Part shown: positions 18,433-28,719 of the stretch, in pieces | How the letters are laid out: each line of letters opens with the position of its first letter | How positions within the stretch are numbered: the first letter of the stretch is position 1 | Origin: Candidatus Kosakonia sp. 282A-S69 | Lineage (GTDB): Bacteria > Pseudomonadota > Gammaproteobacteria > Enterobacterales > Enterobacteriaceae | DNA: 64,000 nucleotides | Direction of reading: 5' to 3' | Assembly (NCBI RefSeq): GCF_029433855.1 | Contig: NZ_JAROAU010000003.1 | Location: 1,050,729 to 1,114,728, forward strand | Notes under the pieces: generated by a model | Databases searched by the model: none | Told to the model about the DNA's origin: nothing | What the model saw: the letters and a program-made list of their open reading frames with translations, nothing else | Position numbers and translations under genes: made by a program

Positions 18433-21400
18433 TTACGCCTCCTCTTCACGCTGCGGAAAGCGCTTTTTCGCCGCCAGCGCCAGGCGGTCGAAGAGCAGAT
18501 AGATCACCGGCGTCGTGAACAGCGTCAGCACCTGGCTTACCAGCAGGCCGCCGACCATGCCGATCCCCAGCGGGCGACGTAGCTCTGCGCCAACGCCGGT
18601 GCTGAGCATCAGCGGCAGTGCGCCGAGCAGCGCCGCCAGCGTGGTCATCAGGATCGGGCGAAAACGCAGCAGGCAGGCCTGGAAGATAGCATCGCGCGGT
18701 GACATGCCCGCTTCACGCTCGGCGGCGAGGGCGAAGTCGATCATCATGATGGCGTTCTTCTTCACAATGCCGATCAGCAGAATGATGCCGATAATGGCGA
18801 TCACATCCAGCTCGCTGCCGGAAATCATCAGCGCCAGCAGCGCGCCGACGCCCGCCGTCGGCAGGGTAGAAAGGATGGTTATCGGGTGGATAAAGCTCTC
18901 ATACAGCACGCCAAGCACGATATACATCGCTGCAATCGCCGCAACAATCAGCCAGATGGTGCTGCCGAGCGCCGCCTGAAACGCCAGCGTGCTACCCTGG
19001 AATTCGGTGCGGATATCGGTCGGGAAGTGGAGCGTCTTCTCGCTCTGCTGTACCGCGTCAACCGCATCGCCCAGCGAGTAACCGTCGGCGACGTTAAAGG
19101 AGATGGTGGTCGACGGGAACTGATCGAGATGGTTGATGCTGAGCGGCGCATAGCGCTGCTCGATTTTGGCAATTGACGACAGCGGCACCACGCCGCCTTC
19201 GCTGCTGGTCAGGCGAATATTATCCAGCCCCGCCAGGCCTGGCGTCTGCGTGGTGTCATGCTCCAGCACCACTCGGTACTGGTTCGCCTGCGTGTAGATC
19301 GTGGAGATCAGGCGCTGGCCAAAGGCGTTATAGAGCGCGTTATCAACATCCGCCATGCTGATACCGAGGCGGCTGGCGCTGTCGCGATCCACGTTGACAT
19401 AGGCCACGAGTCCTTTGTCCTGCCAGTCGCTGCTGACATCCGCCAGCTGCGGCATCGTCTGCAATTGACTCACCAGTTGCGGCACCCAGGTGCTGAGCGC
19501 CTCGAGGGAGTTCGCCTGCAGGGTAAACTGGTACTGGGTGCGGCTGACGGTGGTATCAATGGTCAGATCCTGCGTCGGTTGCAGGTAGAGTGACATACCG
19601 GGCACATTTCCCGCCGCTTGCTGCAGCCGCTCGATTACCGGCTGAACCCGATCGTCGCGGTCCTCCAGCGGTTTAAGGTTGATCTGCAACCGCGCGCTGT
19701 TAAGCGACGGGTTCGTGCCGTCAACGCCGACAAAAGCAGTGAGGCTCTCAACGGCCGGATCGCGCAGGATAATATCGGCCACCTGGCGCTGGCGTTCCGC
19801 CATGCTGGCAAAGGAGGCGGATTGCGGCGCCTGTAGCGTGCCCTGAATAATGCCGTTGTCCTGGATCGGGAAGAAGCCTTTCGGAATAAAGATCCATAGC
19901 ATCACCGACAGCACCAGCGTACCGAGGGCGACGCCAAGCGTCAGCCACGGATGATTAAGCACTCTGCTCAGCAGATGACCGTAACCGGCAATCACGCGCT
20001 CAAAAAAGCGCTCCGAGGCGCGAGAGAAACGGTTCTGCTTGCGCAGGGATTCCGCGCTCAGCATGCGGGCGCACATCATCGGCGTTAAAGTCAGTGACAC
20101 CACCGCGGAGATAAGTATGGCAATCGCCAGCGTCACGGCAAACTCGCGGAATAGCCGCCCGACGATATCGCCCATAAACAGCAGCGGGATCAGGACCGCA
20201 ATCAGCGAGAAAGTGAGGGAGATAATGGTAAAACCGATCTCGCCTGCGCCTTTCAGCGCCGCATTCAGCGGTTTTTCCCCCTTTTCGATATAGCGTGAGA
20301 TGTTTTCGATCACCACAATCGCGTCATCGACCACAAAGCCGGTGGCGATGGTCAGCGCCATCAGCGTCAGGTTATTGATGGAGAAATCGAGAAACACCAT
20401 CGCCGCAAAAGTACCAATCAGCGACAGTGGCACCGCGACGGCGGGGATAATCGTCGCCGGAATATTGCGCAAGAAGAGGTAGATGATCATCACCACCAGC
20501 GCAATGGCCAGCATCAGCTCAAACTGCGTGTCGCTTACCGAGGCGCGGATATTGTTGGTGCGATCCGAAAGCACTTTCACGCTGACGGATTTCGGCAGGC
20601 TTTCGGTCAGCTGCGGCAGCAGGGCTCGGATGTTATCTGCGGTATCGATAATGTTAGCGCCCGGCTGGCGCTGCACATTCATTACAATCGCCTGCTGCTT
20701 GTTCGCCCACGCGCCGAGCCAGCTGTTCTCCGCACCCTGTTCGACGGTAGCGACATCACCCAGACGGATCGGTGCGCCGTTCTGGTAAGCGATGATGAGC
20801 TTGCGGTACTCCTCGGCGGACTGCATCTGATCGTTAGCCGAGAGGGTGACGGCGCGGGTCGGGCCATCAAGGCTACCCTTCGCCGAGTTGACGTTGGCAT
20901 TACTGATGGCGGTGCGCACGGTTTCACTGCTCAACCCCAGCCCGGCAATGGCCTGCGCGTTGAGTTTGACGCGCACTGCCGGACGCTGGCCGCCGGAGAG
21001 GGTAACCAGCCCGACGCCGGAGACCTGGGAGATCTTCTGCGCCACGCGCGTTTCCACCATATCCTCCACGCGCGTCATCGGCATGGCGGAAGAGGTGACC
21101 GCCAGCGTCATGATGGGTGGGTCGGCGGGGTTCACTTTGTTGTAGACCGGCGGGTTTGGCAAATCCGAAGGCAGCAGGCTGTTGGCGGCGTTCATTGCCG
21201 CCTGCACCTCTTGTTCGGCGACATCCAGCGGCAGGCTCAGCTGGAACTGTAGGGTGACCACCGACGCGCCGCCGGAACTCTGCGAAGACATCTGTTTTAA
21301 ACCCGACATCTGACCAAACTGGCGTTCGAGCGGGGCGGTGATCGCCGAGGTCACCACATCCGGGCTGGCGCCAGGGTAGAGCGTAACCACCTGAATGGTC

Positions 21401-21555
21401 GGGTAATCGACTTCCGGCAGCGCGGAAACCGGCAGGAAGCGGTAGCCGATGATCCCGGCCAGCAGGATCGCCACCATCAACAGCGTGGTGGCGACCGGAC
21501 GCAAAATAAACAGACGTGAGGGGCCACCCGTCCGGCCCGGCGGTAACAACTGCAT
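18433..21555 (-). CDS. mdtB: RND efflux pump subunit MdtB
   Basis: A 1040-residue RND transporter, partner of MdtC. The N-terminus [20 protein letters not shown] is the first membrane helix, and the conserved [19 protein letters not shown] lies near residue 400. The start codon shares one base with the mdtA stop (TGATG) and the stop abuts the mdtC GTG, so the three pump genes are tightly coupled. In E. coli two MdtB chains join one MdtC, with MdtB carrying most proton transfer and MdtC most drug binding. Confidence 0.97.
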   Translation of the reverse strand: MQLLPPGRTGGPSRLFILRPVATTLLMVAILLAGIIGYRFLPVSALPEVDYPTIQVVTLYPGASPDVVTSAITAPLERQFGQMSGLKQMSSQSSGGASVVTLQFQLSLPLDVAEQEVQAAMNAANSLLPSDLPNPPVYNKVNPADPPIMTLAVTSSAMPMTRVEDMVETRVAQKISQVSGVGLVTLSGGQRPAVRVKLNAQAIAGLGLSSETVRTAISNANVNSAKGSLDGPTRAVTLSANDQMQSAEEYRKLIIAYQNGAPIRLGDVATVEQGAENSWLGAWANKQQAIVMNVQRQPGANIIDTADNIRALLPQLTESLPKSVSVKVLSDRTNNIRASVSDTQFELMLAIALVVMIIYLFLRNIPATIIPAVAVPLSLIGTFAAMVFLDFSINNLTLMALTIATGFVVDDAIVVIENISRYIEKGEKPLNAALKGAGEIGFTIISLTFSLIAVLIPLLFMGDIVGRLFREFAVTLAIAILISAVVSLTLTPMMCARMLSAESLRKQNRFSRASERFFERVIAGYGHLLSRVLNHPWLTLGVALGTLVLSVMLWIFIPKGFFPIQDNGIIQGTLQAPQSASFASMAERQRQVADIILRDPAVESLTAFVGVDGTNPSLNSARLQINLKPLEDRDDRVQPVIERLQQAAGNVPGMSLYLQPTQDLTIDTTVSRTQYQFTLQANSLEALSTWVPQLVSQLQTMPQLADVSSDWQDKGLVAYVNVDRDSASRLGISMADVDNALYNAFGQRLISTIYTQANQYRVVLEHDTTQTPGLAGLDNIRLTSSEGGVVPLSSIAKIEQRYAPLSINHLDQFPSTTISFNVADGYSLGDAVDAVQQSEKTLHFPTDIRTEFQGSTLAFQAALGSTIWLIVAAIAAMYIVLGVLYESFIHPITILSTLPTAGVGALLALMISGSELDVIAIIGIILLIGIVKKNAIMMIDFALAAEREAGMSPRDAIFQACLLRFRPILMTTLAALLGALPLMLSTGVGAELRRPLGIGMVGGLLVSQVLTLFTTPVIYLLFDRLALAAKKRFPQREEEA

Positions 21556-22778
21556 CAGCCTTGTGCTCCTTTCGCCGGACGTTCCCGCTTCGCGGGCAGC
21601 GTTTCCGCCTCGCTGGCATCAACCACTTCGACCTGCGCGCCCTCTGTCAGGCGGTCAATACCGTCGGTGACGACGCGATCGCCTGCCGATAAGCCAGCGC
21701 TAATCACCACTTTCTGGCTATCCTGAATGCCCGGCGTCACCGTGTGTTTGCTGACCTTGTTCTTATCGTTCAGCACCCAGACGAAGTTGCCTTCATTACC
21801 CATCTGCAGCGCGGCGGCGGGGATCACCACCGCATCCTGCTGGGTGGCGACCAGCATACGGGCGTTGACAAATTGATTCGGGAAGAGGGCGTCGTCCTGG
21901 TTGTCGAAACGGGCTTTTAGCTTGATGGTGCCGGTGGTGGCGTCGATCTGGTTATCCAGGCTCAGCAACGTGCCGCTGCTGAGCTTCTGCTTGTTGGTGC
22001 GATCCCAGGCTTCCACTACCAGTTTCTGCCCATTTTTCTGCGCCTGCACCACGGTGGCAATGTCGCTCTCCGGCAGGGTAAAGATGAGATCGATAGGATG
22101 GGTCTGCGTCAGCACCACAATGCCGGTGGTATCGCTGCTGCTAATCTGGTTGCCGACATCAACCTGTTTCAGGCCAACGCGCCCGCTGACCGGCGCGGTG
22201 ATGCGGCTCCACTCCAGCTGCAGTTGGGCGCTGGCGACGGAGGCTTCATCCGCTTTTACCGTGCCTTCAGATTCGCTGACCAGCGCCTGCTGGGCATCAA
22301 GATCCTGGCGCGAGACGAGGCTGGTTTTCGCCAGTTGCTGGTAGCGGGCAAGATCGCGGCGGGCGTTGGCAAGCGTCGCTTTATCCTTCGCCAGCTGCCC
22401 CTGCGCCTGTGCCAGCGCCACGTTGAACTCGCTGGGATCAATCTCCGCCAGCAGATCGCCGGCGTTAACCTGCTGCCCCTCCTGGAAATGGATTGCTTTA
22501 AGCTGACCCGAGACGCGGCTGCGCACGGTAACGGTATTCGCCGCGGTGATGGTGCCGAGGCCGGAGAGATAGCGCGGAACGGATTCGCGGGTGGCGGTGG
22601 CCGCCTGCACTGGCGGCAGCGCGCCGCGCATGCCGTGTCGACCCCCGCCCGAAGGCGCTTTTTGCCCGGCGTCCGTGGGTATTGATGCGTTGTGTGCGTA
22701 ATAGTACCAGGCCGCACCTGCCAGTGCGATGACCAGTGCCGCGACAACGGTGCGGCGAAACGTGACTCGTCCTTTCAT
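21555..22778 (-). CDS. mdtA: Membrane fusion protein MdtA
   Basis: Periplasmic adaptor of 407 residues that links the MdtBC pump to TolC. Residues 9-28 form an N-terminal membrane anchor ([20 protein letters not shown]), followed by a low-complexity linker ([14 protein letters not shown]). Then come the biotinyl-lipoyl half ([20 protein letters not shown]), an alpha-helical hairpin and the barrel domain. The C-terminal tail is charged ([13 protein letters not shown]). It is the first gene of mdtABCD-baeSR, and a BaeR-box-like sequence lies about 60 bases upstream. Confidence 0.96.
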   Translation of the reverse strand: MKGRVTFRRTVVAALVIALAGAAWYYYAHNASIPTDAGQKAPSGGGRHGMRGALPPVQAATATRESVPRYLSGLGTITAANTVTVRSRVSGQLKAIHFQEGQQVNAGDLLAEIDPSEFNVALAQAQGQLAKDKATLANARRDLARYQQLAKTSLVSRQDLDAQQALVSESEGTVKADEASVASAQLQLEWSRITAPVSGRVGLKQVDVGNQISSSDTTGIVVLTQTHPIDLIFTLPESDIATVVQAQKNGQKLVVEAWDRTNKQKLSSGTLLSLDNQIDATTGTIKLKARFDNQDDALFPNQFVNARMLVATQQDAVVIPAAALQMGNEGNFVWVLNDKNKVSKHTVTPGIQDSQKVVISAGLSAGDRVVTDGIDRLTEGAQVEVVDASEAETLPAKRERPAKGAQG

Positions 22779-22838
22779 CGTTATAGGTATCTCTTTAAAT
22801 CGAATGGCGAAGTAATAGTAGTGTAGTCACCCTGGCGC

Positions 22839-22857
22839 GCCGAAAAATGGAGGAAAA
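22839..22857 (-). promoter_or_regulatory. BaeR-box-like site upstream of mdtA
   Basis: The minus strand reads TTTTCCTCCATTTTTCGGC, close to the E. coli BaeR box (TTTTTCTCCAT-N-ATTGGC), with one substitution in the first half and one inserted base in the second. It starts 61 bases before the mdtA start codon. A TACTAT (-10 candidate, plus-strand 22815-22820) lies downstream. Autoactivation of the operon by BaeR is the inferred role. Confidence 0.6.
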
Positions 22858-22927
22858 ATGAAACACTGTCTGGAAACGTAGCCACGACAGATAATTTGCG
22901 TTAGGGAGATTTTGCAGCAGAAAGCGT

Positions 22928-22947
22928 GCCGGGTGAGGCCACCCGGC
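22928..22947. terminator. Hairpin after yegD
   Basis: GCCGGGTG at 22928-22935 pairs exactly with CACCCGGC at 22940-22947 across AGGC. It lies just beyond the yegD stop on the minus strand, followed there by a weak T-containing stretch (ACGCTTTC). It probably ends yegD transcription or stabilises its 3' end. Confidence 0.55.
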
Positions 22948-22954
22948 AGTAAGA

Positions 22955-24307
22955 TCAACGGAAGACGACCTGCGCCCAGCGGGCCAGCCCCGCGGTCACC
23001 GAGCCAAAGTCATCACCACCGGCAATGGTAATGCCGGGGAGCGTTTCCGCCAGCGCTTTTTTGATAATCGGCGAGCGGGCGCTACCGCCGGTCAAATAGA
23101 TCACATCCGGCGTCTCATTACTGGTTGCCAGCGCCAGCTGCACCTGCTCAATAATGCGCTGCAGCGGCTGGTTAAGGGCATTTTCCAGCCCCTGCTGATC
23201 GATGGCGGTGGCGAGGCTGTCGCTGATAAACGGCAGCGAGGCGGTTACCTGCTGCGTGTCGGAGAGGGCGATTTTGCTCTCCTCCGCGCTGCGTACCAGC
23301 CGGTAGCCGAGGCGCTGCTTCCATACTTTCACCAGCAGGGCGACCTTCTCGGCGTCGCGCGCATCGCGCAGTAGATCGTTTAACAGGCGACCGTTTGCCG
23401 TGCTGTAAAACTCCGTCTGCGCCGGAACATCATTAATCGCCACCGCGTTCCACCACGGCAGGATTGGCAGCGCAATCCCTTTTTCCGTCTGTCCGCCCAT
23501 GCCGAGCAGTGGCATCAGGTTTTTGAACGCCAGCGCGATGTCGAGATCGTTCCCGCCAACGCGGCAACCGCTGTGGCCGAGCAGGCTGGCGCTGCGATCC
23601 GCTTTCTCACGCCACTGCGGACCCATCAGGATCAGCGAGCAGTCGGTGGTACCGCCGCCGATATCAACCACCAGCACACGCTTCTCTTCATTTAATGTCG
23701 CTTCAAAATCGAGGCCAGCGGCGACCGGCTCAAACTGGAACACCACCTCTTCGAAGCCTGCGCGCGTCGCAGCGCGCTCAAGAATACCCTGCGCCTGGGC
23801 GTTAGCCTCATCGCCGCCGAGCCCCTGAAAGTTGATTGGCCGCCCAATCACCGCCTGGCGAATCGTCTCAGGCAGCTGGCTCTCTGCCTGTTTACGGATA
23901 TGCAGCATCATGGCGCAGACCAGATCCTCAAACAGCGCGATCTGCTGCGGTTTCAGGCCGCTGGCACCGAGAAAAGACTTCGGCGATTTGACGAAGTAGA
24001 CCTCTTCCGGATCGCTCACATACTGGCGCAGTGAGGCAAGTCCGAACTGGACGCTGGCGGCGTTGACGTCAATATCCTCTTCGCGGTTGAAGCTCACCGC
24101 CCGGCGCAGCAGCGCCTGGGTTTCACTGCCCGTTGCCGGAACCTGATGGTGGCGATAGAGCCACTCGCTCACCGCTTCGCGCGTCGGCGCGCAGAGCATC
24201 GACGGCAGTAAGGTACTGTTATTTTCCATGGTCAGCAGGTGTGGCGCGTTGTCGCGCATCACCGCTACCGAGCAGTTTGCCGTACCGTAATCAAATCCAA
24301 TAAACAC
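22955..24307 (-). CDS. yegD: Hsp70-family chaperone-like protein YegD
   Basis: A 450-residue actin/Hsp70-fold ATPase, the same length as E. coli YegD. Phosphate loops are visible: FIGFDYGTANCSVAV at the N-terminus, VLVVDIGGGTTDCSL near residue 210 and YLTGGSARSPIIKKAL near 415. It has the nucleotide-binding domain, but only a short remainder in place of the substrate-binding domain of DnaK. Its cellular role is unclear. I take the GTG at 24307 as start: it gives the family N-terminus VFIGFDYG, while the longer frame to 24370 adds 21 residues not seen in homologues. Confidence 0.93.
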   Translation of the reverse strand: MFIGFDYGTANCSVAVMRDNAPHLLTMENNSTLLPSMLCAPTREAVSEWLYRHHQVPATGSETQALLRRAVSFNREEDIDVNAASVQFGLASLRQYVSDPEEVYFVKSPKSFLGASGLKPQQIALFEDLVCAMMLHIRKQAESQLPETIRQAVIGRPINFQGLGGDEANAQAQGILERAATRAGFEEVVFQFEPVAAGLDFEATLNEEKRVLVVDIGGGTTDCSLILMGPQWREKADRSASLLGHSGCRVGGNDLDIALAFKNLMPLLGMGGQTEKGIALPILPWWNAVAINDVPAQTEFYSTANGRLLNDLLRDARDAEKVALLVKVWKQRLGYRLVRSAEESKIALSDTQQVTASLPFISDSLATAIDQQGLENALNQPLQRIIEQVQLALATSNETPDVIYLTGGSARSPIIKKALAETLPGITIAGGDDFGSVTAGLARWAQVVFR

Positions 24308-24380
24308 CGTGCAATCCCCATGCCTGTGAAGAAGGGGGGCGACTTTAGCCGAATGCGTGCAGGGCGACAACCGGAATATG

Positions 24381-24414
24381 AAAGCAAGGCGAAAATTCCC
24401 TGAGTTGTTATGCT
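24381..24414 (+). promoter_or_regulatory. alkA promoter with Ada-box-like site
   Basis: AAAGCAAG at 24381-24388 matches seven of eight bases of the alkA Ada box AAAGCAAA. TATGCT at 24409-24414 fits a -10. The spacing puts the Ada box at about -40 to -33, overlapping the missing -35, as in the Ada-activated E. coli alkA promoter. This suggests induction by methylation damage through methylated Ada. Confidence 0.6.
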
Positions 24415-24440
24415 TTTAGCATTATCAGCGGGGAGATGGT

Positions 24441-25301
24441 ATGTACACACTGCACTGGCAACCGCCCTATGACTGGGCGTGGATGTTACGTTTTTTAGGC
24501 GCGCGCGCCGTTGCGGGCGTGGAGGAGGTGAGCGAGACGCGCTATGTGCGCAGCTATGCCTTTCGCGGCCATCGCGGAGTGATTAGCGCCGAGCCGGATG
24601 AGACAAGCGCAACGCTGAAGGTCACTTTAAGCGAGGGGCTTGAGCCGATCGCCGAACACTGTTTACAGCGGCTGACGAGGTTATTTGACCTCTCCTGCGA
24701 GCCGGAGCGTATCAATATGCAGCTGGGCGAACTCGCCGCCGCGCGCCCTGGCCTGCGGCTGCCCGGCTCGGTCGATCCGTTTGAGCAGGCGGTGCGCGCG
24801 GTGCTCGGGCAACTGGTGAGCGTGGCGATGGCAGCAAAGCTGACGGCGAAAGTCGCACACCGATATGGCGAGGTGATGGATGAGGCGCCGGGCTTTATCG
24901 CTTTTCCCACCGCGCAGCAGATTGCCGCCGCCGATGCGGAGGTATTGAAAGGGCTGGGGATGCCGCTCAAACGCGCGCAGGCGCTGATTACCCTTGCCGA
25001 AGCTGCCTGTGACGGCACCTTTCCGTTGCAGAAGCCGGATGATGTAGAGCAGGGGGTGAAAGCGCTGCTTACCTATCCGGGGATTGGGCGCTGGACGGCG
25101 AACTACTTTGCGCTGCGCGGCTGGCAGGCAAAAGATATCTTCTTACCGGATGATTATGCGATTAAGCAGCGTTTCGCCGGTATGACGCCCGCGCAGACGC
25201 GCCGCTATGCCGAGCGCTGGCAGCCGTTTCGCTCTTATGCGCTATTGCATATCTGGTTTACGCCGGAGTGGTCGCCGGAGCCGCAGAACGATGCCCGATA
25301 A
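24441..25301 (+). CDS. alkA: DNA-3-methyladenine glycosylase II AlkA
   Basis: A 286-residue base-excision glycosylase that removes 3-methyladenine and other alkylated bases. Domains in order: N-terminal TBP-like fold (about 1-110), then the helix-hairpin-helix domain with LLTYPGIGRWTANYFALRG near residue 210. The catalytic aspartate is in FLPDDYAIKQRF, matching Asp238 of E. coli AlkA. The start ATG at 24441 gives the family N-terminus MYTLHWQPPYDW. The TAA stop falls within the left arm of a strong hairpin. Confidence 0.96.
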   Translation: MYTLHWQPPYDWAWMLRFLGARAVAGVEEVSETRYVRSYAFRGHRGVISAEPDETSATLKVTLSEGLEPIAEHCLQRLTRLFDLSCEPERINMQLGELAAARPGLRLPGSVDPFEQAVRAVLGQLVSVAMAAKLTAKVAHRYGEVMDEAPGFIAFPTAQQIAAADAEVLKGLGMPLKRAQALITLAEAACDGTFPLQKPDDVEQGVKALLTYPGIGRWTANYFALRGWQAKDIFLPDDYAIKQRFAGMTPAQTRRYAERWQPFRSYALLHIWFTPEWSPEPQNDAR

Positions 25302-25318
25302 CGCTCCGCTTATCGGGC
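25293..25318. terminator. Hairpin overlapping the alkA stop codon
   Basis: GCCCGATAA (25293-25301) pairs perfectly with TTATCGGGC (25310-25318) around CGCTCCGC. The alkA stop TAA is the end of the left arm. There is no clear T run. With the REP at 25360 it separates the convergent alkA and dgcE. Confidence 0.6.
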
Positions 25319-25359
25319 CTGGGAGACGCGTGCCTGCTGTTCCGGGGCGGTTTTTGTCG

Positions 25360-25387
25360 GCCGGATAAGGCACTGCCGCCTTCCGGC
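25360..25387. repeat. REP element between alkA and dgcE
   Basis: GCCGGATAAGGC at the left and GCCTTCCGGC at the right form an imperfect REP palindrome. It ends two bases before the dgcE stop codon (minus strand), in the convergent intergenic region. Confidence 0.8.
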
Positions 25388-25389
25388 AG

Positions 25390-28300
25390 TTAGTTGATAG
25401 CGAAATAACTGGTGTTGAGCATCAAATCCAGCGGGTGCGCCTGGGAGATGGTATCGCCATAGATAAGGTCAATGCCGATCCCGGAGAGGGTATCCATCAT
25501 CATCGGCTGATGCGTCGGCCCGGCAATGCTCTTGAGCCCAAGGCGCTGCGCATGCCCCTGAATAATGGTCACCATCATCTCATCCATCAAATTACCGTGT
25601 ACGTTAGAGACCAGCTCCGGCTCCAGCAGCAAGTAATCAGCCATATGCGGCGTAATGTGCTCGAAAATATCGAGATCGTGCCCGACACGGCTGAGGATAA
25701 TGCGACACCCCGCCTGACGCAGACGTCTGAGGTTTTCAATCCGGCTATGGCTTTCGCGCACCAGCGCCTCCGCCGGGATCACCAGATGCAGCAGACGCCC
25801 CGGCATCGGGCCGCTCTCCAGCATGAGTAGCAGCTCATCGACCAGGCTGCTGCTTGCCAGCCCGTGCACAGAGAGGGGCAGGGCGACACCCAACCCTTTG
25901 GCGGTGATGGCGGCGGCATGTTTGTGGAAAAACTCATGGAAGACGCGCTGATCGAGGGCGCGAATCAGCTCTGGCTCGTGGAGGCCAGCGCGAAACGCAT
26001 GCTCCTCCATCACTTCGCCTTCGCTGGTCCACAAGCGCAAAGAGAGCAGCCAGAAGTTACACGCTTCCGGAATCCGCGGCGAGGCGACGCCGCGCGCAAT
26101 CATTAGCAGATGGTTCTCTTTAATGATGCGCAACTGCTCCTCCAGCGACATCATTGAGCGCTCATGCTGCACCAGGCTCTGCTGCGGTTCGTAGACCGTG
26201 ACGCGGCCACGCCCGCTGTGCTTCGAGGCATAACAGGCGATATCGGCCTGCGACATCACTTCGGAAGCCTGATGGTTATACTCGTCGATAATCGTGATCC
26301 CGGCGCTGGCTCCGATACGGTGCTCACGCCCCTCCCAACTGAAGTGATAATCATTGATCGCTTCAATCATACGACCAGCGATATAACGCGCGCTTTCGAC
26401 ATTACACTCCGGCAGCAGCAGGCCAAACTCGTCGCCGCCCAGGCGGGCAAGAATATCCGTTGAGCGCAGCAGGCTGAGCATCAGCGTCGAGATCTCTCGT
26501 AGCAGCGTATCGCCAGCGGCATGCCCGGCGGTGTCGTTGACCGCTTTAAAGCGATCGAGATCGATAAACACCAGCGCATGACGCTGGTGGTACTCCTGCA
26601 CCGACGACAGCAGGCGTTTAAGGTGCGCCTCGAAGCTGACGCGGTTCGCCAGGTGGGTGAGGGCGTCGTGCGAGGCGCTGTAGCTCAGCTGACGCAGCAT
26701 TTTGCGCGACTCGGTCACATCCTGAATCACCAATACCGAGCCGATATTCTGCCCGTCGAGGGTGCTGAGCGGCGTAATGGTGTAGTGAATGTCGAAGCTG
26801 CCACCCGCGCGGCAGTGCAGCACCACGTCCTGTTCAATATCCGTACGCGACATATCGCCGCTGTGAATATTTTCCAGTACCGGACCGCTGTCGCCGAAGG
26901 TGATGTGCAGCACCTTCAGCAGAGGCTGCCCCATGGCGCTCTCCTGAGACCAGCCGCTCATCTTCTCAGCGACCGGGTTCATAAAGGTGACTCTCATTGC
27001 GACATCGGTACAGAGCACCGCTTCGCCGATGGAGTCGAGGGTGATGTGCAGCCGCTCCTTCTCCTGATAAAGCGCCTCGTTAAGTTGCTTCACCTCCGTC
27101 ATATCCATGCTGACGCCGAGCAGCCGCTCGACCTCGCCCTGCTTGTTGAGCACGCGGTTCGCCAGCGAGCGAATATGGCGGATGCCATCTTTTACGGCAA
27201 TGCGGAACTCGAGCTTGAAAGCGATGCGCGATGCCAGCGCGTCCCGGATCACCCGCTCGGTTTCCGGCCGATCTTCCGGCACAATGCGCTCATACCAGAG
27301 CTGCCAGGTCGGTTTGAGATGTGCAGGCACTTCATACATCTCAAACATCCGTTTATCCCAGCTGATGATGTCCGGCTCCAGCTCCCACTCCCAGATGCCG
27401 ATGCCGCCCGCTTCGTTGGCAAGCGTAATGCGCTCCATCAGCCGTTTGTTGACCCATTCGGTCTGCTTCAGATCGTTAATATCTTCAACCTGAGCGATAA
27501 AGTAGAGCGGAGTGCCGTTGGCGTGCCGCACCACCGAGACCGCCAGCAACCCCCACACCAGATCGCCGTTGCGCGTGTAGTAGCGTTTTTCCATCGAATA
27601 ACTGGCAATCTCGCCGCGCGACAGCTGCTGCAACTGCGCCATATCCCGGGCCAGATCTTCCGGCCAGGTGAGCTGCTGGAAGGTCATCAGGCGCAGCTCC
27701 TCCTGGCTGTAGCCGAGAAACTGGCACAGGGCTTTGTTGGCCTGGAGCCACTGCCCGTCGGTACCGACCAGCGCCATGCCGATGGCTGAATACTCCATGG
27801 CGTTACGAAAACGCGCTTCGCTCTCAATGATGTGCTTACGCTCGGTGCGAAAGGCGTACATCACCATGGTCATGACATGCACCGGCAGAAGGATCATCAA
27901 AAAGGGCAGCCACGGCGCGTTCATCATGACATCGGTTTTCGACGAACTGACGACGTTAGGATCGATAGCGAGCACCAGCGACGCCACCATCACCGTCGCG
28001 AGATAAATTAAGAAGGCCTCCACGCGCGGCAGGCGTACCGCGCTCCACATCAGTAGCACAATCACGGCGGTAAAGGGCCACGGCAGATAGTGCAGCGCCA
28101 GCCAGCTCAGCAGCAGCGTTAGCGTCAGCGTAGCCAGGGTTTCCAGCAGCAGTTTCGGGTTGCGGTGGCGCAGCAGGTAGTGAGGTTTGAAGAGCAGACC
28201 GAGCGGCACCAGCGCCAGCGCACCGATCGCTTCCGACAATACCCAAATAATAAAGGTGCGCAGCAGGTTATCCGTCGGCACCAGCAAGCAGATAAGCACC

Positions 28301-28719
28301 CCACCAATCAGCGGCGGTATAAGCACGCTGCCAATGGCCAGCCGTATCCAGTCGGCCAGATTTTTTAGCGGATTATAGGAAGGCAGCAGTTTGCGCAGCA
28401 GGATCGCGCCTGTGAAGGCTTCCACGATATTGACCAGCGTGTAGCGTAAATCGACAAATGATGGCGAAAAGAGTGCGACGGTGGCGGCGACATTCCCCAG
28501 CGCGCAGACGAGGGCGATGCCCGGCCACATCTTGCCTGCATGACGATAGAACGCCACGGTCATAATGGCGGTAGGGAACCAGAGCGGCGCAATAATGGTG
28601 CCAAATCGAATCAGCTCAAGGGAGAAGAGCGTAAAGATAAAAGAGAGCAGCCCAAGACTTACTAGCCGCAGCACGGGATGTGGTGTGGTAACCAAAACGT
28701 GTTGGTATTGTTTTTTCAT
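25390..28719 (-). CDS. dgcE: Diguanylate cyclase DgcE (YegE)
   Basis: A 1109-residue membrane enzyme, close in length to E. coli DgcE (1105). Order: MASE1 membrane sensor (about 15-290), three PAS/PAC modules (about 295-670), GGDEF domain with RLGGDEFGLLLP near residue 760, and a C-terminal EAL-like domain. An RxxD inhibitory site (RSTD) lies five residues before GGDEF, so product feedback is likely. The EAL domain has lost its EAL motif (WLLSLR in its place) and should not degrade c-di-GMP. In E. coli DgcE feeds the switch that turns on csgD and curli. Confidence 0.95.
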   Translation of the reverse strand: MKKQYQHVLVTTPHPVLRLVSLGLLSFIFTLFSLELIRFGTIIAPLWFPTAIMTVAFYRHAGKMWPGIALVCALGNVAATVALFSPSFVDLRYTLVNIVEAFTGAILLRKLLPSYNPLKNLADWIRLAIGSVLIPPLIGGVLICLLVPTDNLLRTFIIWVLSEAIGALALVPLGLLFKPHYLLRHRNPKLLLETLATLTLTLLLSWLALHYLPWPFTAVIVLLMWSAVRLPRVEAFLIYLATVMVASLVLAIDPNVVSSSKTDVMMNAPWLPFLMILLPVHVMTMVMYAFRTERKHIIESEARFRNAMEYSAIGMALVGTDGQWLQANKALCQFLGYSQEELRLMTFQQLTWPEDLARDMAQLQQLSRGEIASYSMEKRYYTRNGDLVWGLLAVSVVRHANGTPLYFIAQVEDINDLKQTEWVNKRLMERITLANEAGGIGIWEWELEPDIISWDKRMFEMYEVPAHLKPTWQLWYERIVPEDRPETERVIRDALASRIAFKLEFRIAVKDGIRHIRSLANRVLNKQGEVERLLGVSMDMTEVKQLNEALYQEKERLHITLDSIGEAVLCTDVAMRVTFMNPVAEKMSGWSQESAMGQPLLKVLHITFGDSGPVLENIHSGDMSRTDIEQDVVLHCRAGGSFDIHYTITPLSTLDGQNIGSVLVIQDVTESRKMLRQLSYSASHDALTHLANRVSFEAHLKRLLSSVQEYHQRHALVFIDLDRFKAVNDTAGHAAGDTLLREISTLMLSLLRSTDILARLGGDEFGLLLPECNVESARYIAGRMIEAINDYHFSWEGREHRIGASAGITIIDEYNHQASEVMSQADIACYASKHSGRGRVTVYEPQQSLVQHERSMMSLEEQLRIIKENHLLMIARGVASPRIPEACNFWLLSLRLWTSEGEVMEEHAFRAGLHEPELIRALDQRVFHEFFHKHAAAITAKGLGVALPLSVHGLASSSLVDELLLMLESGPMPGRLLHLVIPAEALVRESHSRIENLRRLRQAGCRIILSRVGHDLDIFEHITPHMADYLLLEPELVSNVHGNLMDEMMVTIIQGHAQRLGLKSIAGPTHQPMMMDTLSGIGIDLIYGDTISQAHPLDLMLNTSYFAIN

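Noticed and set aside
24308-24370. Longer YegD start at 24370
   Set aside because: The extra 21 residues are absent from the family; the GTG at 24307 gives the correct N-terminus.
26521-27789. Plus-strand open frame of 422 codons opposite dgcE
   Set aside because: Antisense shadow of a well-supported gene; His/Arg-rich composition typical of GC-rich complementary frames.
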